A stretch of DNA of 64,000 nt, from assembly GCA_963727495.1 (NCBI GenBank), contig CAVSGQ010000015.1, positions 160,012-224,011 on the forward strand. Reading direction: 5' to 3'. Position numbers and translations under genes: made by a program. The notes under the pieces are model-generated. The model was not told where the DNA came from, ran no database searches, and saw only the letters and a list, made by a program, of their open reading frames with translations. Each line of letters begins with the position of its first letter. Position 1 is the first letter of the stretch. Positions 7,962-16,781 of this stretch are shown piece after piece. This DNA comes from Actinophytocola sp963727495. GTDB lineage: Bacteria > Actinomycetota > Actinomycetes > Mycobacteriales > Pseudonocardiaceae.

Positions 7962-8675
7962 CTACCGGACGAGGCAGAACGGGTGCCCGGCCGGGTCGGC
8001 GAGGACCCGGAAGCGCTCGCCGCCGGCGTCGAGCCGGGACGCGCCCAGCTCCCGTGCCCGGGCCTCGCCCGCGTCGAGGTCGTCGGCCCGGAGATCGAGG
8101 TGGGCCTGCTGCGGGCGCTCCGGGTCCGGCCAGCGGGGTGGGGTGTACTCGGCTACCTGCTGGAACATCAGGTTCCGGCCCCCGGCGGTGACGAAGGAGC
8201 CCTCCGGGCCGTCGTAGGTGACCTCCATGCCGGTGAGGTCGGCGTAGAAGCGGGCCAGTGCCGACGCGTCCGGGGCGTCGATCGTCACGGCGAACAGGCC
8301 CATCACCGGGCCGACGCCGTCGGCCTGGCAGAGGTCGAACGGGTGACCGGCCGGGTCGGCCAGCGTGATCCAGTTCGGTCCGTCGGCCAGCCGGGTCGCG
8401 CCCAGGCCCACGGCCCGCTCGGCCTCCGCACCGGGGTCGGCGGTCTGCAGGTCGAGGTGGAACTGCTGCGGGTGCTCCTGGCCGGGCCAGCGCGGCGCGA
8501 CATGGTTCGGTGCGCGCTGGAACTCGATCTCCTGACCGTCCGGCGTCCGGACACCGAACCGCTCGGGATCGTTCCGCACGACGTCCCATCCGGTGAGCCC
8601 GGCGTAGAACGAGCCGACGGTCGCGATGTCCGCCGCGTCGAAGATGGCGAGGTCCAGAGGAGCTGTCACGGTCAC
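7962..8675 (-). CDS. VOC-family protein with two glyoxalase-like domains
   Basis: The 237-aa protein contains two related vicinal-oxygen-chelate modules: residues 1-118 (FDAADIATVGSFYAGLTGWD, QQFHLDLQTADPGAEAERAV, DPAGHPFDLC) and 122-237 (IDAPDASALARFYADLTGME, QQAHLDLRADDLDAGEARAR, DPAGHPFCLV). The shared HLDL and DPAGHPF motifs supply potential metal ligands. This is the layout of glyoxalase/bleomycin-resistance-like proteins of unknown substrate. GTG 8675 is the likely start, with AGGA upstream; GTG 8669 is an alternative. It is a single gene between the leader region and the MFS operon. Confidence 0.85.
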   Translation of the reverse strand: MTVTAPLDLAIFDAADIATVGSFYAGLTGWDVVRNDPERFGVRTPDGQEIEFQRAPNHVAPRWPGQEHPQQFHLDLQTADPGAEAERAVGLGATRLADGPNWITLADPAGHPFDLCQADGVGPVMGLFAVTIDAPDASALARFYADLTGMEVTYDGPEGSFVTAGGRNLMFQQVAEYTPPRWPDPERPQQAHLDLRADDLDAGEARARELGASRLDAGGERFRVLADPAGHPFCLVR

Positions 8676-8803
8676 GGCCCATATCCTGCCCCAACCCACC
8701 GACGAACGGCCGTTCGCGGCGCCGCGCGCCGGGTCCGCGCCTCTCGAACGTCGGCACCAGGGCCGGGTCGTTGACCGCGGTGATGCGGGCGCCGCGGGTC
8801 GGG

Positions 8804-10276
8804 TCACCCGCCGGTGCGCAGCGCGTCCTCGCGGACCGAGGCCAGGCTGACCACCGCGCCGAGCAGGAGCAGCCCGGCGCTCACGGTCATCGCGGCCCGG
8901 AAGCCGCCGGCGAAGACGGCGGGGTCGTCGAGTGCGCTCCCGGTGAGGCCGACGGCGGGCGGGACGACGGCCACCGCGAGCAGGCCCGCCGCCCGCGCCA
9001 CCGCGTTGTTCACCCCACTGGCGACGCCGGCGTGGCGGCGGTCCGCGGTGGCGAGCACGGTGGCGGTCAGCGGCGCGACGGTCGCGGTCAGGCCGAGCCC
9101 GAACACGGTGACCGCGGGCAGCACGTCGAGCAGGTACGACGCGCCGGCGCCGATCCGCGCGACGAGCAGCATCCCGGCCGCGCCCAGCGCGAGGCCGGCG
9201 GTCATCGGCAGCCGCGGCCCGATCCGCTGCGCGAGCGCGCCGGCGCGCGCGGAGAAGGCCAGCATCAGCACCGTCACCGGCAGCATCGCCGAGCCGGCGG
9301 CCGCGGGCGAGAAGCCCGCGACGAGCTGCAGGTGCGCGACGAGCAGGAACACCATGACCGACAGCCCGGCGTAGACGACGAACGTGACGGCGTTGACGGC
9401 GGTGAACTGCCGGGACCCGAACACGTCGAGCGGCAGCATCGGCCGTGGCCCGTGCCCCTGCGTCCGGCGGCGTTCCACCAGCACGAACGCCGCGGCGGCC
9501 ACGGCGCCCAGGACACCGGACGCGACGGCCGGCAGGTCCCCGGGGCCGTGCGCGGGCAGTGCGGTGAGGGCGTGGGTGATCCCGGCGAGCGACGCCGCCG
9601 CGAGCACGGCGCCGAGCACGTCGAACCGGCCGCCGGCATCGCCCGAGCCGTCCTCCACGCTCTCCGGCACGTACCGCAGCGCGACCGCGACGGTGACCGC
9701 GGCGAGCGGCAGGTTGAGGAAGAACACCCACCGCCAGCCGGCCCCGGACACCAGCCAGCCGCCCAGGAACGGCGCCACCGCGACGGCGATGCCGCCGAAC
9801 CCCGACCACGCGCCGACCGCGCGTGGCCGGTCGTCCGGGTGGAACGACGACTGGATGATCGCGAGCGACCCGGGCGTCAGCAACGCACCGCCCACGCCCT
9901 GCAGCGCACGGGCGACGACGAGCGTGGTGACGTCCTGGGCGAACCCGCAGAGGGCGGACGCGACGGCGAACCACACGACGCCGGCCACGAACACCCGCCG
10001 CCGGCCGAACCGGTCGCCGAGCGCGCCGCCGAGCAGGATCAGCCCGGCGAGCGTCAGCGCGTAGGCGTTGAGAACCCACTGCAGCCCGGTCATGGACGCC
10101 GGCAGGTCCCGCGCGAGCACCGGGAGGGCCACGTTGACCACGGTGGCGTCGAGCATGGCGACGCCGGAACCGAGAACGGTGGCGAACACCACCCAGCGGC
10201 CCGCGGCCTCGGACAGCCGCATCGGCCGGGCGGGCAGCGCGCGCGCCCGGCCGGGCGAGATCGTGCCGGCAGCCAT
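8804..10276 (-). CDS. MFS efflux transporter, DHA2 (14-TM) type
   Basis: The ~490-aa protein has DHA2 signatures: motif D1 near the start (GSGVAMLDATVVNVALPVLA), motif A (GGALGDRFGRRRVFVAG), and VVARALQGVGGALLTPGSLA with motif B/C features, followed by about 14 hydrophobic segments. Such proteins export drugs, dyes or antibiotics by proton antiport. ATG 10276 was chosen because the upstream small gene ends 7 bp before it. It is the last gene of an SRPBCC-ArsR-small protein-MFS operon, so it is probably derepressed by the ligand sensed by the ArsR protein. Confidence 0.9.
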   Translation of the reverse strand: MAAGTISPGRARALPARPMRLSEAAGRWVVFATVLGSGVAMLDATVVNVALPVLARDLPASMTGLQWVLNAYALTLAGLILLGGALGDRFGRRRVFVAGVVWFAVASALCGFAQDVTTLVVARALQGVGGALLTPGSLAIIQSSFHPDDRPRAVGAWSGFGGIAVAVAPFLGGWLVSGAGWRWVFFLNLPLAAVTVAVALRYVPESVEDGSGDAGGRFDVLGAVLAAASLAGITHALTALPAHGPGDLPAVASGVLGAVAAAAFVLVERRRTQGHGPRPMLPLDVFGSRQFTAVNAVTFVVYAGLSVMVFLLVAHLQLVAGFSPAAAGSAMLPVTVLMLAFSARAGALAQRIGPRLPMTAGLALGAAGMLLVARIGAGASYLLDVLPAVTVFGLGLTATVAPLTATVLATADRRHAGVASGVNNAVARAAGLLAVAVVPPAVGLTGSALDDPAVFAGGFRAAMTVSAGLLLLGAVVSLASVREDALRTGG

Positions 10277-10283
10277 GCGCGGA

Positions 10284-10499
10284 TCAGCTCCCCGGACCCG
10301 CGTGGAGCGGCTCGATCCGCTCCGCCGCGCTGCCGGCACGGGCGGCGACGCCGCGCAGCGCCATCGCGAGGGCGGTCCGTGCAGGGGCGAGGACCGGTGC
10401 GGGCTCGACGTCCTCGACGACCGGCGCGTCCGGCAGGGCGGACGTCGCGTCGCGCCTGGCGGCGTCGAAGGAGAACCCGACGGGAAACATGGTGATCAC
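10284..10499 (-). CDS. Small hypothetical protein in ArsR/MFS operon
   Basis: This 71-codon reading starts at GTG 10499 or ATG 10490, with GAAAGAGA upstream, and ends 7 bp before the MFS gene. Its sequence is Ala/Pro/Val-rich (PVVEDVEPAPVLAPARTALA) with no domain I recognise. Tight spacing on both sides supports a real gene; low complexity and no known family leave room for doubt. Confidence 0.45.
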   Translation of the reverse strand: MITMFPVGFSFDAARRDATSALPDAPVVEDVEPAPVLAPARTALAMALRGVAARAGSAAERIEPLHAGPGS

Positions 10500-10524
10500 A
10501 TCTCTTTCGCTGTGCGTTCCGGGA

Positions 10525-10881
10525 CTACCGCCGCGCGTCCCGCTCGGCGGCCTCGGCGATGCGCTTGATGCGCTCCAGCCGGCGGTCCCACTCGGCGGCC
10601 AGTGAGGCCATCCACCGCGCGGTGGTGTCCAGCGCCGCGGGCCGCACGGTGTACCGCGCCTCGCGCCCGATCCGGCTGCCGGACACCAGCCCGGCGGCGT
10701 TGAGGACGGCGAGGTGCTTGACCACCGCCTGCCGCGACACGGGCAGGCGCTCGGCGAGCGTCGTCGCGGTGGCCTGCCCCTGCGCGGCGATCAGGTCGAG
10801 CACCTTGCGCCGCGTGGGGTCGGCCAGCGCGGCGATGACGGTGCCCACCGTCTCGCCGACGCCGCGACCGTCCTCGGTCAT
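10525..10881 (-). CDS. ArsR-family transcriptional repressor
   Basis: The 118-aa protein has a compact winged helix: IAALADPTRRKVLDLIAAQG, TATTLAERLPVSRQAVVKHL (recognition helix), LNAAGLVSGSRIGREARYTV (wing), then a helical tail with MASLAAEWDRRLERIKRIAE. It lacks metal-binding Cys motifs. ATG 10881 overlaps the stop of the SRPBCC gene as ATGA, showing translational coupling. ArsR-SRPBCC pairs are common and usually autoregulated; two palindromes upstream of the operon are the likely operators. Confidence 0.9.
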   Translation of the reverse strand: MTEDGRGVGETVGTVIAALADPTRRKVLDLIAAQGQATATTLAERLPVSRQAVVKHLAVLNAAGLVSGSRIGREARYTVRPAALDTTARWMASLAAEWDRRLERIKRIAEAAERDARR

Positions 10882-11324
10882 GCCGACGGGTTCTCGGCGC
10901 GCTTCCTGAGCGCGTCGAAGCACTGGGCCCAGCCACCGGTGTGGTCGGTGATCACGCTGCGGCGCAGCTCCTCGGACCCGGGCAGCGCGGCGAACCCGCT
11001 CTCCACGACGCGCAGCCGCGTCTTGTCGCCCTCCTGCGTCAGCGTGAACTCGACCAGCGTGCTGTTCTCCTCGCGCAGTTCCTCGCCCGGGTACGCGCTG
11101 ACCCAGCGGTAGGCCACGTACGTCGGCGGGTCGACCTTCTCCACCCGTACCGGGAAGTCGCCGTGCTCCGCGTTCCTCGCGATCATCGAGTCGCCCTCCT
11201 TCGCGGCCGCGCCGGCCACGCCCGTGCCGTCGCCCACCCAGAACCCGGGTTCGGCCACCAGCGACCAGACCCGCTCCATCGACGCCGCGATCAGGGTCTC
11301 CCGCTCGATCCGGTCCTCGCTCAT
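10878..11324 (-). CDS. SRPBCC (AHSA1-like) domain protein
   Basis: The 148-aa protein is an activator-of-Hsp90-ATPase/START-like fold: RETLIAASMERVWSLVAEPG at the N-terminus, PTYVAYRWVSAYPG in the middle, and STLVEFTLTQEGDKTRLRVV, then GGWAQCFDALRK at the C-terminal helix. Members bind hydrophobic ligands; the ligand here is unknown. ATG 11324 is preceded by AGAGGAG. It is the first gene of the operon with the ArsR repressor and MFS pump, suggesting that it binds or handles the compound exported. Confidence 0.85.
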   Translation of the reverse strand: MSEDRIERETLIAASMERVWSLVAEPGFWVGDGTGVAGAAAKEGDSMIARNAEHGDFPVRVEKVDPPTYVAYRWVSAYPGEELREENSTLVEFTLTQEGDKTRLRVVESGFAALPGSEELRRSVITDHTGGWAQCFDALRKRAENPSA

Positions 11325-11351
11325 CCGCGTGCTCCTCTCACCGTCGCCAAT

Positions 11352-11406
11352 ATGTGCAACCACAGAGTTGCACATCGGTTGTCGACGCGCAACCCCAGAG
11401 TTGCGC
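11352..11406. promoter_or_regulatory. Two phased operator palindromes upstream of SRPBCC-ArsR-MFS operon
   Basis: ATGTGCAAC (11352-11360) faces GTTGCACAT (11367-11375), and GCGCAAC (11387-11393) faces GTTGCGC (11400-11406), each around a 6-nt centre (CACAGA, CCCAGA). Both share GCAAC-N6-GTTGC, and their centres are 33 bp apart, about three helical turns. They lie 28 bp upstream of the SRPBCC start and are strong candidates for ArsR binding sites. Confidence 0.75.
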
Positions 11407-11538
11407 TTGGGGGGAGCAGGATGAGCGCGGGCGGGTCGGCCCGCGCTCACCGGCGGTTCAGCGAGTCCCCGGCGCGCTGTCACCGGCCCGGGGCGCCGGC
11501 TCGGCGTCGGTGAGCCCGGCGGCCCGGCTCGGGCCTGG

Positions 11539-11919
11539 TCACGGGCGCCGCGTTCGCTCGGTGCTCTCCGGAACCTGGCCGGCCCGGCCTTCTCCCACGA
11601 TGCGCCGCAGGGCGGCGACGTGACCCCGGTAGGCGGCCCGCCCGGTCTCGGTGAGCCGCAGCCGGACCCGCTGCCGCGTGTCGCGCACGGCCCGGTGCTG
11701 CTCGACATAGCCCGCGTCGACGAGCACCGAGACGTGCTTGCTGAGGGCGGACTTGCTGATGCCGAGCAGGGACATCATGGTGGCGAACTCGATGTCGCGC
11801 ACCGGAGCCAGCGCGGCGCAGATCCGCAGCCGCACCGGGGCGTGGATCACCTGGTCGAACCCGTCCTCGACGGGGTCGGCGGGCGCTTCGGGCCGCTCGG
11901 CGCCGGGCACCGGGCTCAC
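11539..11919 (-). CDS. Winged-helix transcriptional regulator (ArsR/MarR-like)
   Basis: The 126-aa protein reads DQVIHAPVRLRICAALAPVR, EFATMMSLLGISKSALSKHV (recognition helix), LVDAGYVEQHRAVRDTRQRV (wing) and RLTETGRAAYRGHVAALRRI, the pattern of the HTH_27 winged-helix family. GTG 11919 overlaps the stop of the upstream membrane gene (GTGA), giving coupled translation. It probably represses its own operon through the 17-bp palindrome upstream. No metal ligands are seen. Confidence 0.85.
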   Translation of the reverse strand: MSPVPGAERPEAPADPVEDGFDQVIHAPVRLRICAALAPVRDIEFATMMSLLGISKSALSKHVSVLVDAGYVEQHRAVRDTRQRVRLRLTETGRAAYRGHVAALRRIVGEGRAGQVPESTERTRRP

Positions 11920-12353
11920 CGGCGGGCGGCCCGGGCGCTCAGCGTGAGCCCGGTTCCGGCGAACAGCACGAACACCGCCACCGCGGCCACGATCGGCGCC
12001 CACCACGCGAACCGCGCCACGACCGCGCAGGCGAGCCCGATGGCGGCCGGAGGTCCGTACAGCGCGGTCACCTCCCACATCCGCATCGCGCCGCGCGCCC
12101 AGTGCTCGCACACCCCGCGGACCCGGCCGGCGGCGACGATGAGACGGAACAGCACCACCCCGACCGCGGCGCAGGCGGCGGCGCCGAGCCATACCGGCAG
12201 CAGCATCGCGAGCGGCAGCGCCGCCAGGCACGCCGCGGTGCCGACCCAGTACCACGCCGGATACCCCGACCACGCCACGCGCGCCCGGCTGTGCCGCACG
12301 ACGTCGAGTGCCCGGGCCGCGTCCGCCGCATCGATCCGTCCGTGTGTTTCCAT
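11916..12353 (-). CDS. Multi-pass membrane protein coupled to winged-helix regulator
   Basis: The 145-aa protein starts METHGRIDAADAARALDVVR, an amphipathic N-terminus, followed by four hydrophobic segments: YWVGTAACLAALPLAMLLPV, AAACAAVGVVLFRLIVAAG, ALYGPPAAIGLACAVVARFA and APIVAAVAVFVLFAGTGLTL. This resembles small actinobacterial membrane proteins paired with HTH_27 regulators. Function is unknown. It is the first gene of the two-gene operon and starts 16 bp after a perfect palindrome. Confidence 0.8.
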   Translation of the reverse strand: METHGRIDAADAARALDVVRHSRARVAWSGYPAWYWVGTAACLAALPLAMLLPVWLGAAACAAVGVVLFRLIVAAGRVRGVCEHWARGAMRMWEVTALYGPPAAIGLACAVVARFAWWAPIVAAVAVFVLFAGTGLTLSARAARR

Positions 12354-12368
12354 GTTGGCAACTGTAGA

Positions 12369-12385
12369 GTTTCCGTCACGGAAAC
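12369..12385. promoter_or_regulatory. 17-bp perfect palindrome, likely operator
   Basis: GTTTCCGT-C-ACGGAAAC is perfectly symmetric around one base. It sits 16 bp upstream of the membrane protein start on the minus strand, and a further half-like GTGTTTCC lies at 12344-12351. The regulator encoded in the same operon is the natural ligand. Confidence 0.7.
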
Positions 12386-12526
12386 ACAAGGCTCGGGCCG
12401 GCCGACCGTCAGTCCTCTGTGGACGAGATTGCGCGGTGCGGCCGGCTGCCGGAAATCACCTCGCCCGCGCTCGCCGCGTCCGGTACGGTCGCGGAACCGT
12501 TCCCCAAGGCGGAAAGCAGGTCGTCG

Positions 12527-12907
12527 ATGGCATGCCGGATCAGCGAGCTCGTGCTCGGTTGCCGCGATCCCGAGGCGCTGGCGCGGTTCTGGTGCGAGGT
12601 CCTGGACTTCGTCGTGCTCGACCGCGAGGACGACGGCACGGTGGAGATCGGGCCGCGCGACGGCTTCGGCGGTCCGCAGCCGACGATCATCCTCAGCCGC
12701 AGGGATGAGCCGGAGAAGGGGAAGTCCCGGCTGCACATCGACGTCAACGCCACCGACCGCGATCAGGACGCCGAGCTCGAACGCCTCCTCTCGCTCGGTG
12801 CGCGCCCGGCCGACATCGGCCAGACCGGCGACGAGCCCTGGCACGTCCTTGCCGACCCCGAAGGCAACGAGTTCTGCCTGCTCAGGACCCGCCTCGACGC
12901 GCTCTGA
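12527..12907 (+). CDS. VOC-family glyoxalase-like protein
   Basis: The 126-aa protein is a single glyoxalase-like module: ISELVLGCRDPEALARFWCE, the long DREDDGTVEIG strand, KGKSRLHIDVNATDRDQDAE with the conserved His, and HVLADPEGNEFCLL at the C-terminus. The family (PF18029, glyoxalase_6 type) is usually dimeric; its substrates are mostly unknown. ATG 12527 was chosen because the sequence before it has no domain similarity; AAGCAGG lies upstream. It is a lone gene with its own promoter region. Confidence 0.85.
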   Translation: MACRISELVLGCRDPEALARFWCEVLDFVVLDREDDGTVEIGPRDGFGGPQPTIILSRRDEPEKGKSRLHIDVNATDRDQDAELERLLSLGARPADIGQTGDEPWHVLADPEGNEFCLLRTRLDAL

Positions 12908-12935
12908 TGCCGGCCGGTCACCGACCGCCCGTGCG

Positions 12936-13124
12936 TCAGCCCAGCGCCGCGGCGACGTCCGCGGCGCTCTCGTAGACCCGTGCCGGAAGGTCGTACAGGC
13001 GCCGCCGGGTGTGGATGTCCGCGCCGTACACGTCGGCGCACGTGGTGATCTGCCACTTCTCCGCGGGATAGCTCAGGCCGCGCAGGATCTCGGCGAGCTC
13101 CGGGGCTTCCTCCGTCGTCGTCAT
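12936..13124 (-). CDS. DUF2795 domain protein
   Basis: The 62-aa protein covers one DUF2795 domain: LAEILRGLSYPAEKWQITTC, ADVYGADIHTRRRLYDLPAR, then YESAADVAAALG. The length is normal for the single-domain form. Function is unknown; members are frequent next to hemerythrin or stress genes in actinobacteria, as here. Confidence 0.8.
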   Translation of the reverse strand: MTTTEEAPELAEILRGLSYPAEKWQITTCADVYGADIHTRRRLYDLPARVYESAADVAAALG

Positions 13125-13185
13125 GAGATGGATCTGCCCGCTGTGGCGCGCGCCAAACGCCCGGGCACACTCTCGTCCCGGCCGG

Positions 13186-13686
13186 TCAGGACACGACCGC
13201 GTCGACGACCTTCTTGAGCGCGCTGGGCTGGGACGGCTTGCGGGGCGCCTTCTTCTTCAGCTCCAGCATGCGTTCGCCGAGCTGCTGGAGCTGCTTGCGG
13301 CCGAGGCCCTCGCGCACCCGGGGGAACCAGTCCCGCTCCTCCTCGTCCATGTGGTGGCGGACGTTCTCGATCAGCACGGTGGTCTTCGCGTCGAACCGCT
13401 CGTCGCCCGGGCTCATGGCGGCCAGCTCCATGCACAGCACGTCGGCGACGTGGTGTTCCTCATAGGACTCCAGCACGTCGTCCTCCAGGTCCGGCAGGAG
13501 CGTGCGCACTTCGGGGTACATGCATTCGTTCTCGATGTAGGTGTGCACGGTGAGTGCTTCGAGAATCCGTTCGACGAGCGCTCCCTTGCGCTTCGTCGCT
13601 CGCTCGCCGGCCTGCTCGAACTCGCGGAACAGCGCGCGGATCTCCTTGTGGTCCTGCTTGAGCAACACGATCGCGTCGGTGGACAT
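13186..13686 (-). CDS. Hemerythrin HHE cation-binding domain protein
   Basis: The 166-aa protein has the HHE ligand pattern: LLKQDHKEIRALFREFEQAG, LTVHTYIENECMYPEVR, LESYEEHHVADVLCMEL, and VLIENVRHHMDEEERDWFPR. These residues would hold a di-iron centre. The C-terminus is Lys/Pro-rich (LKKKAPRKPSQPSALKK), so membrane or nucleic-acid contact is possible. Bacterial members act in oxygen, NO or redox stress sensing; the role here is not determined. ATG 13686 has GAAGGGATC upstream. Confidence 0.9.
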   Translation of the reverse strand: MSTDAIVLLKQDHKEIRALFREFEQAGERATKRKGALVERILEALTVHTYIENECMYPEVRTLLPDLEDDVLESYEEHHVADVLCMELAAMSPGDERFDAKTTVLIENVRHHMDEEERDWFPRVREGLGRKQLQQLGERMLELKKKAPRKPSQPSALKKVVDAVVS

Positions 13687-13796
13687 CGAGATCCCTTCGG
13701 GGTGGGGCAACGTCGACGGGCCGCATACCCACCGCCGGGGCGCCGAAACCGGCGCCGTGGGAGACCGGGCGGAATCGCACGGGGTGAGGTGCCGGC

Positions 13797-16781
13797 CTAT
13801 CCCCCGTCGTCGGGCAGGAAGTGCGCCCGTTCCTCGTCGGTGAGCCCGCGACCGACGCGAGCGTGTGCCTCCGCCACCAGGTCCGCGACCTGCCACGCCC
13901 ACACCCGCACCCATCCGTCGTTGCAGCCGGTGGCGATCAGGCGCCCGGCCCGGTCGACGACGGGATTGCGGGTCTCGTCCGGATGTGCCAGCGGGGGCAT
14001 CACGTCGACGCCGTCGGCCAGGCCGAACACGTGCAGCGTGTCGTCCACCTCCACGGTCGCGACATGCCCCGTGCCGAGCAGCGCCATCCCGATGACGTGG
14101 CGGGTGGGCGTAGCGAGGAGTTCGCGTGCGGACGGCAGGGCGCACACGCGGAAGCCACCCTGCTCGTAGGCGACCGCGGCGAGCCCGGCGTCCGGTGCGA
14201 TCGCCAGCCGGCTGACCACGCGATCCCCCGACGGCAGTGCGACGTATCCGCCGCGCCGCAGGTCGCAGAGCGCGTGGCCCCTGCCGGGCGCCGAGGTGGA
14301 TCGCGGAACGACGGCGTATCGCGCGCCGGCGTCGAGTGCCGTCACGTAGGGGGCGTCGATCTCCCCGCGAAACGTGATCCGGTCGGTCGACAGGTCGACG
14401 ACCTCCAGGCGGGCCTCGCCGGTCATGACGGCGAGGTGGCTGCCGCCGGCGCTGAACCGCAGCCCGGTCACCGGGCCGGCGAAGCGCAGGTGGTGGGTCT
14501 GCTCGCCCGACGCGGAGTCACGCACCCACACCTCGTCGCCCTCGGTGGAGGCGTGCGCGAGCCGGCCGCCCGGCTCGTCGATGTCGAAGAAGGGGGAACA
14601 GGGACGGTCGTACTCGTGGACCAGCTCTCCCGTCCCGGTGTGCCAGACGCGAACATGGCAGTCGCCGTGGTCGCCGCCGCTGCTGTACGCCGCGCGCGCC
14701 GAGACGGTGACCAGGTGCTCGCCGTCGGCGGTGAAGGCTCGCCCGCTGTGCGGCGGCGTCGTCAGGACGCGCACGTCGCGCGAGCGGGTGTCCAGGAACG
14801 TGAGCAGGCCCCCCGGGCCGGCGACGAGAACGGTGCCGCCGTCCGGGCTGAACCCGTGCACCGTCGCGTTCAGGCCCGCGAGGCTGAAGCGCGCCGGCGC
14901 GGCGGTCGCCGCCGGGTCGCCTCCCGGCAGGTGCCGGCCGGCGCCGGGGCGCGCGGTGAGCAGCTCGAAGCCGGCGGCGACCCGCCAGGTCTCCGTCCGG
15001 TCCTGCCCGGCGACGACGAGCGAACCGCCGGTGTCGAAGGCGATGGCCCGCGCGCGCCGGTCCAGCGCCATGATCTGTGTTCCGGCCACGAGGTCGGTGA
15101 CCCGCACCGTGCCGTCCGCCTGCGCCGTCGCCAGCGGCATCGTGTCGGCCTCGAGCGCGACGTGCAGCGGCTCGGCGTCGACGGCCACACTCCCGACCGG
15201 TTGGCCGTTGTCCGCCCGCCAGATGCCGACCGTGCGGTCGGTGACGGTGTGGACGAAGCCGCGGTCGCCGGTGAACCCGAACGCGCGGATCGGGTCGTGG
15301 TGGCGGAGCTCGGTCCGGGGCATGCCTTCCTCGGACAGCGCGAGGACGGTGACGTCCGTGACGTCCCGGTTGGGCCCCATCCACGGACCGACGTGGACCG
15401 CCATGACGGCCAGGTAGGCGCCGCCGGCTCCGAACTCCGCGTGCCGGACCGTTCCCCCGAGGTCGACTGGCTCGAAGGTCCGTTCGCCGGTGAGGTCCCA
15501 GGCGTGCAGGGCGCCGTCGGTGGGGCCGGAGGCCACGGCGACGAGGATCAGGCCGCCGTCGGCCAGCGCCATGGCTCGCACGTCCGCACCCGCGTCGAGC
15601 TCGTGTGCGGGCGCGGAGCCGGCGCCGTCCCACACCCGGATGGACCCGGCGGAGGCGACCGCGACCACGGCGGTGTCCGGGCAGAGCGCGACGAGGGCCG
15701 GTGCCGACCCGACGTCGAACTCGTGGATCGGCGTTCCGTCGCCGGCGTGCCACAGCCGGGCGTGGTGCCGGTCGTCGAGGCTGAGCAACCGGGTGCCCTG
15801 CTCGTCGAGGGCCAGCGAGCCGACCGGTCCCGCGGGCAGCGTGTGGTGCGGGCCGTCCGACCCGACGTCCCACAGCTCGATGCCCGCGCCGGTCGCCACG
15901 GCCAGGACCCGGCCGTCGGGGCTCAGCGCGAGCACCCGACCGCCGTCGTGGTGCAGCGTCCGCCGAGCGCCCGGCGGCAGCTGAGCCATCGCCCGGCGCA
16001 GGGCCAGGTCGCCCTCGGACGTGCGGGACAGGCCGATCGACTCGGCCGCCAGCAGCGCGCTGATCCGCAGCGACCCGGGCGACGAGCCGCGTTCGAGCTC
16101 GGACCGGAAGGCGAGCTGGCGGGCGACGGCGCGGTCGTACTGCTCGCGGAGCCGGGCGTTCTGCTCGGCCTCGTGCATGCGGGCGGCTTCGAGGAACTCG
16201 ATCTGACCGTCGCCGACGTCGCCGGCCCTGCCGCCGGCCGACCGCGCGAGCCAGGCCAGCGCGGTCTCCAGGTCGCGGCCGCGCAGCAGCAGGCTCTCGT
16301 CGCGGTCGTGCTCGGACCAGTCCCTGGCCCGCACGGCGATGCGGGTGTGCGTCTTGACCCAGGCGACGTCGGTGTCGGCGGCGGCCAGCAGCCTGGTGAG
16401 GGACCCGTCGAAGTCGTCGGTGTCCCGGAGGAACACCCAGTTCGGCTCGCCGAGCCCGTCGGGGATCGCCAGCCCTTCGACGGCGCGGCACACGACCGGG
16501 GCGATGCGTTTGGCGCAGGAGCGGGCGATGGACAGCTCCTCCAGGCACGGGCCGGACACCAGCGAGTCGGGGCTGAGCACGAAGAGGAACACGTCCGCGG
16601 CGACGATCGCCGCCCGCACCTCGTCGCGCCAGGACGCCAGCGTCGGGATGTCCTCGTCGATCCAGAACCGCCGTCCCCGGGCGAGCATCGCCTCGCCCAG
16701 CCTGGCCCGGAACGCGAGGTCCTCGCGGGCGTAGGAGACGAAGAAGCTGCTCTCGTGGGATTCGCCGGGAGCCGCGGTCAC
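13797..16781 (-). CDS. TIR-WD40 repeat protein (994 aa)
   Basis: Residues 12-135 form a bacterial TIR domain: SSFFVSYAREDLAFRARLGE, RGRRFWIDEDIPTLASW, FLFVLSPDSLVSGPCLEELS. Glu-82 in the S-x2-C-x2-E motif fits the catalytic Glu of NAD-cleaving TIRs. Residues 150-250 are helical and resemble the linker of TIR- or NACHT-WD40 proteins (RARDWSEHDRDESLLLRGRD, ISALLAAESIGL). Residues 260-990 hold about 13-14 WD-like blades (IELWDVGSDG, ARLWHAGDGT, IRVWDGAGSA, VRVWHTGTGE, VRVWAWQVAD), probably two propellers, ending with the typical LTDEERAHFLPDD tail. There is no ATPase domain. GTG 16781 overlaps the stop of the upstream gene. Likely a sensor-effector of stress or phage defence; this role is inferred. 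Confidence 0.85.
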   Translation of the reverse strand: MTAAPGESHESSFFVSYAREDLAFRARLGEAMLARGRRFWIDEDIPTLASWRDEVRAAIVAADVFLFVLSPDSLVSGPCLEELSIARSCAKRIAPVVCRAVEGLAIPDGLGEPNWVFLRDTDDFDGSLTRLLAAADTDVAWVKTHTRIAVRARDWSEHDRDESLLLRGRDLETALAWLARSAGGRAGDVGDGQIEFLEAARMHEAEQNARLREQYDRAVARQLAFRSELERGSSPGSLRISALLAAESIGLSRTSEGDLALRRAMAQLPPGARRTLHHDGGRVLALSPDGRVLAVATGAGIELWDVGSDGPHHTLPAGPVGSLALDEQGTRLLSLDDRHHARLWHAGDGTPIHEFDVGSAPALVALCPDTAVVAVASAGSIRVWDGAGSAPAHELDAGADVRAMALADGGLILVAVASGPTDGALHAWDLTGERTFEPVDLGGTVRHAEFGAGGAYLAVMAVHVGPWMGPNRDVTDVTVLALSEEGMPRTELRHHDPIRAFGFTGDRGFVHTVTDRTVGIWRADNGQPVGSVAVDAEPLHVALEADTMPLATAQADGTVRVTDLVAGTQIMALDRRARAIAFDTGGSLVVAGQDRTETWRVAAGFELLTARPGAGRHLPGGDPAATAAPARFSLAGLNATVHGFSPDGGTVLVAGPGGLLTFLDTRSRDVRVLTTPPHSGRAFTADGEHLVTVSARAAYSSGGDHGDCHVRVWHTGTGELVHEYDRPCSPFFDIDEPGGRLAHASTEGDEVWVRDSASGEQTHHLRFAGPVTGLRFSAGGSHLAVMTGEARLEVVDLSTDRITFRGEIDAPYVTALDAGARYAVVPRSTSAPGRGHALCDLRRGGYVALPSGDRVVSRLAIAPDAGLAAVAYEQGGFRVCALPSARELLATPTRHVIGMALLGTGHVATVEVDDTLHVFGLADGVDVMPPLAHPDETRNPVVDRAGRLIATGCNDGWVRVWAWQVADLVAEAHARVGRGLTDEERAHFLPDDGG

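Noticed and set aside
13797..16781. NACHT- or nSTAND-type defence protein
   Set aside because: The region between TIR and WD40 is about 100 residues with no Walker A or B motif.
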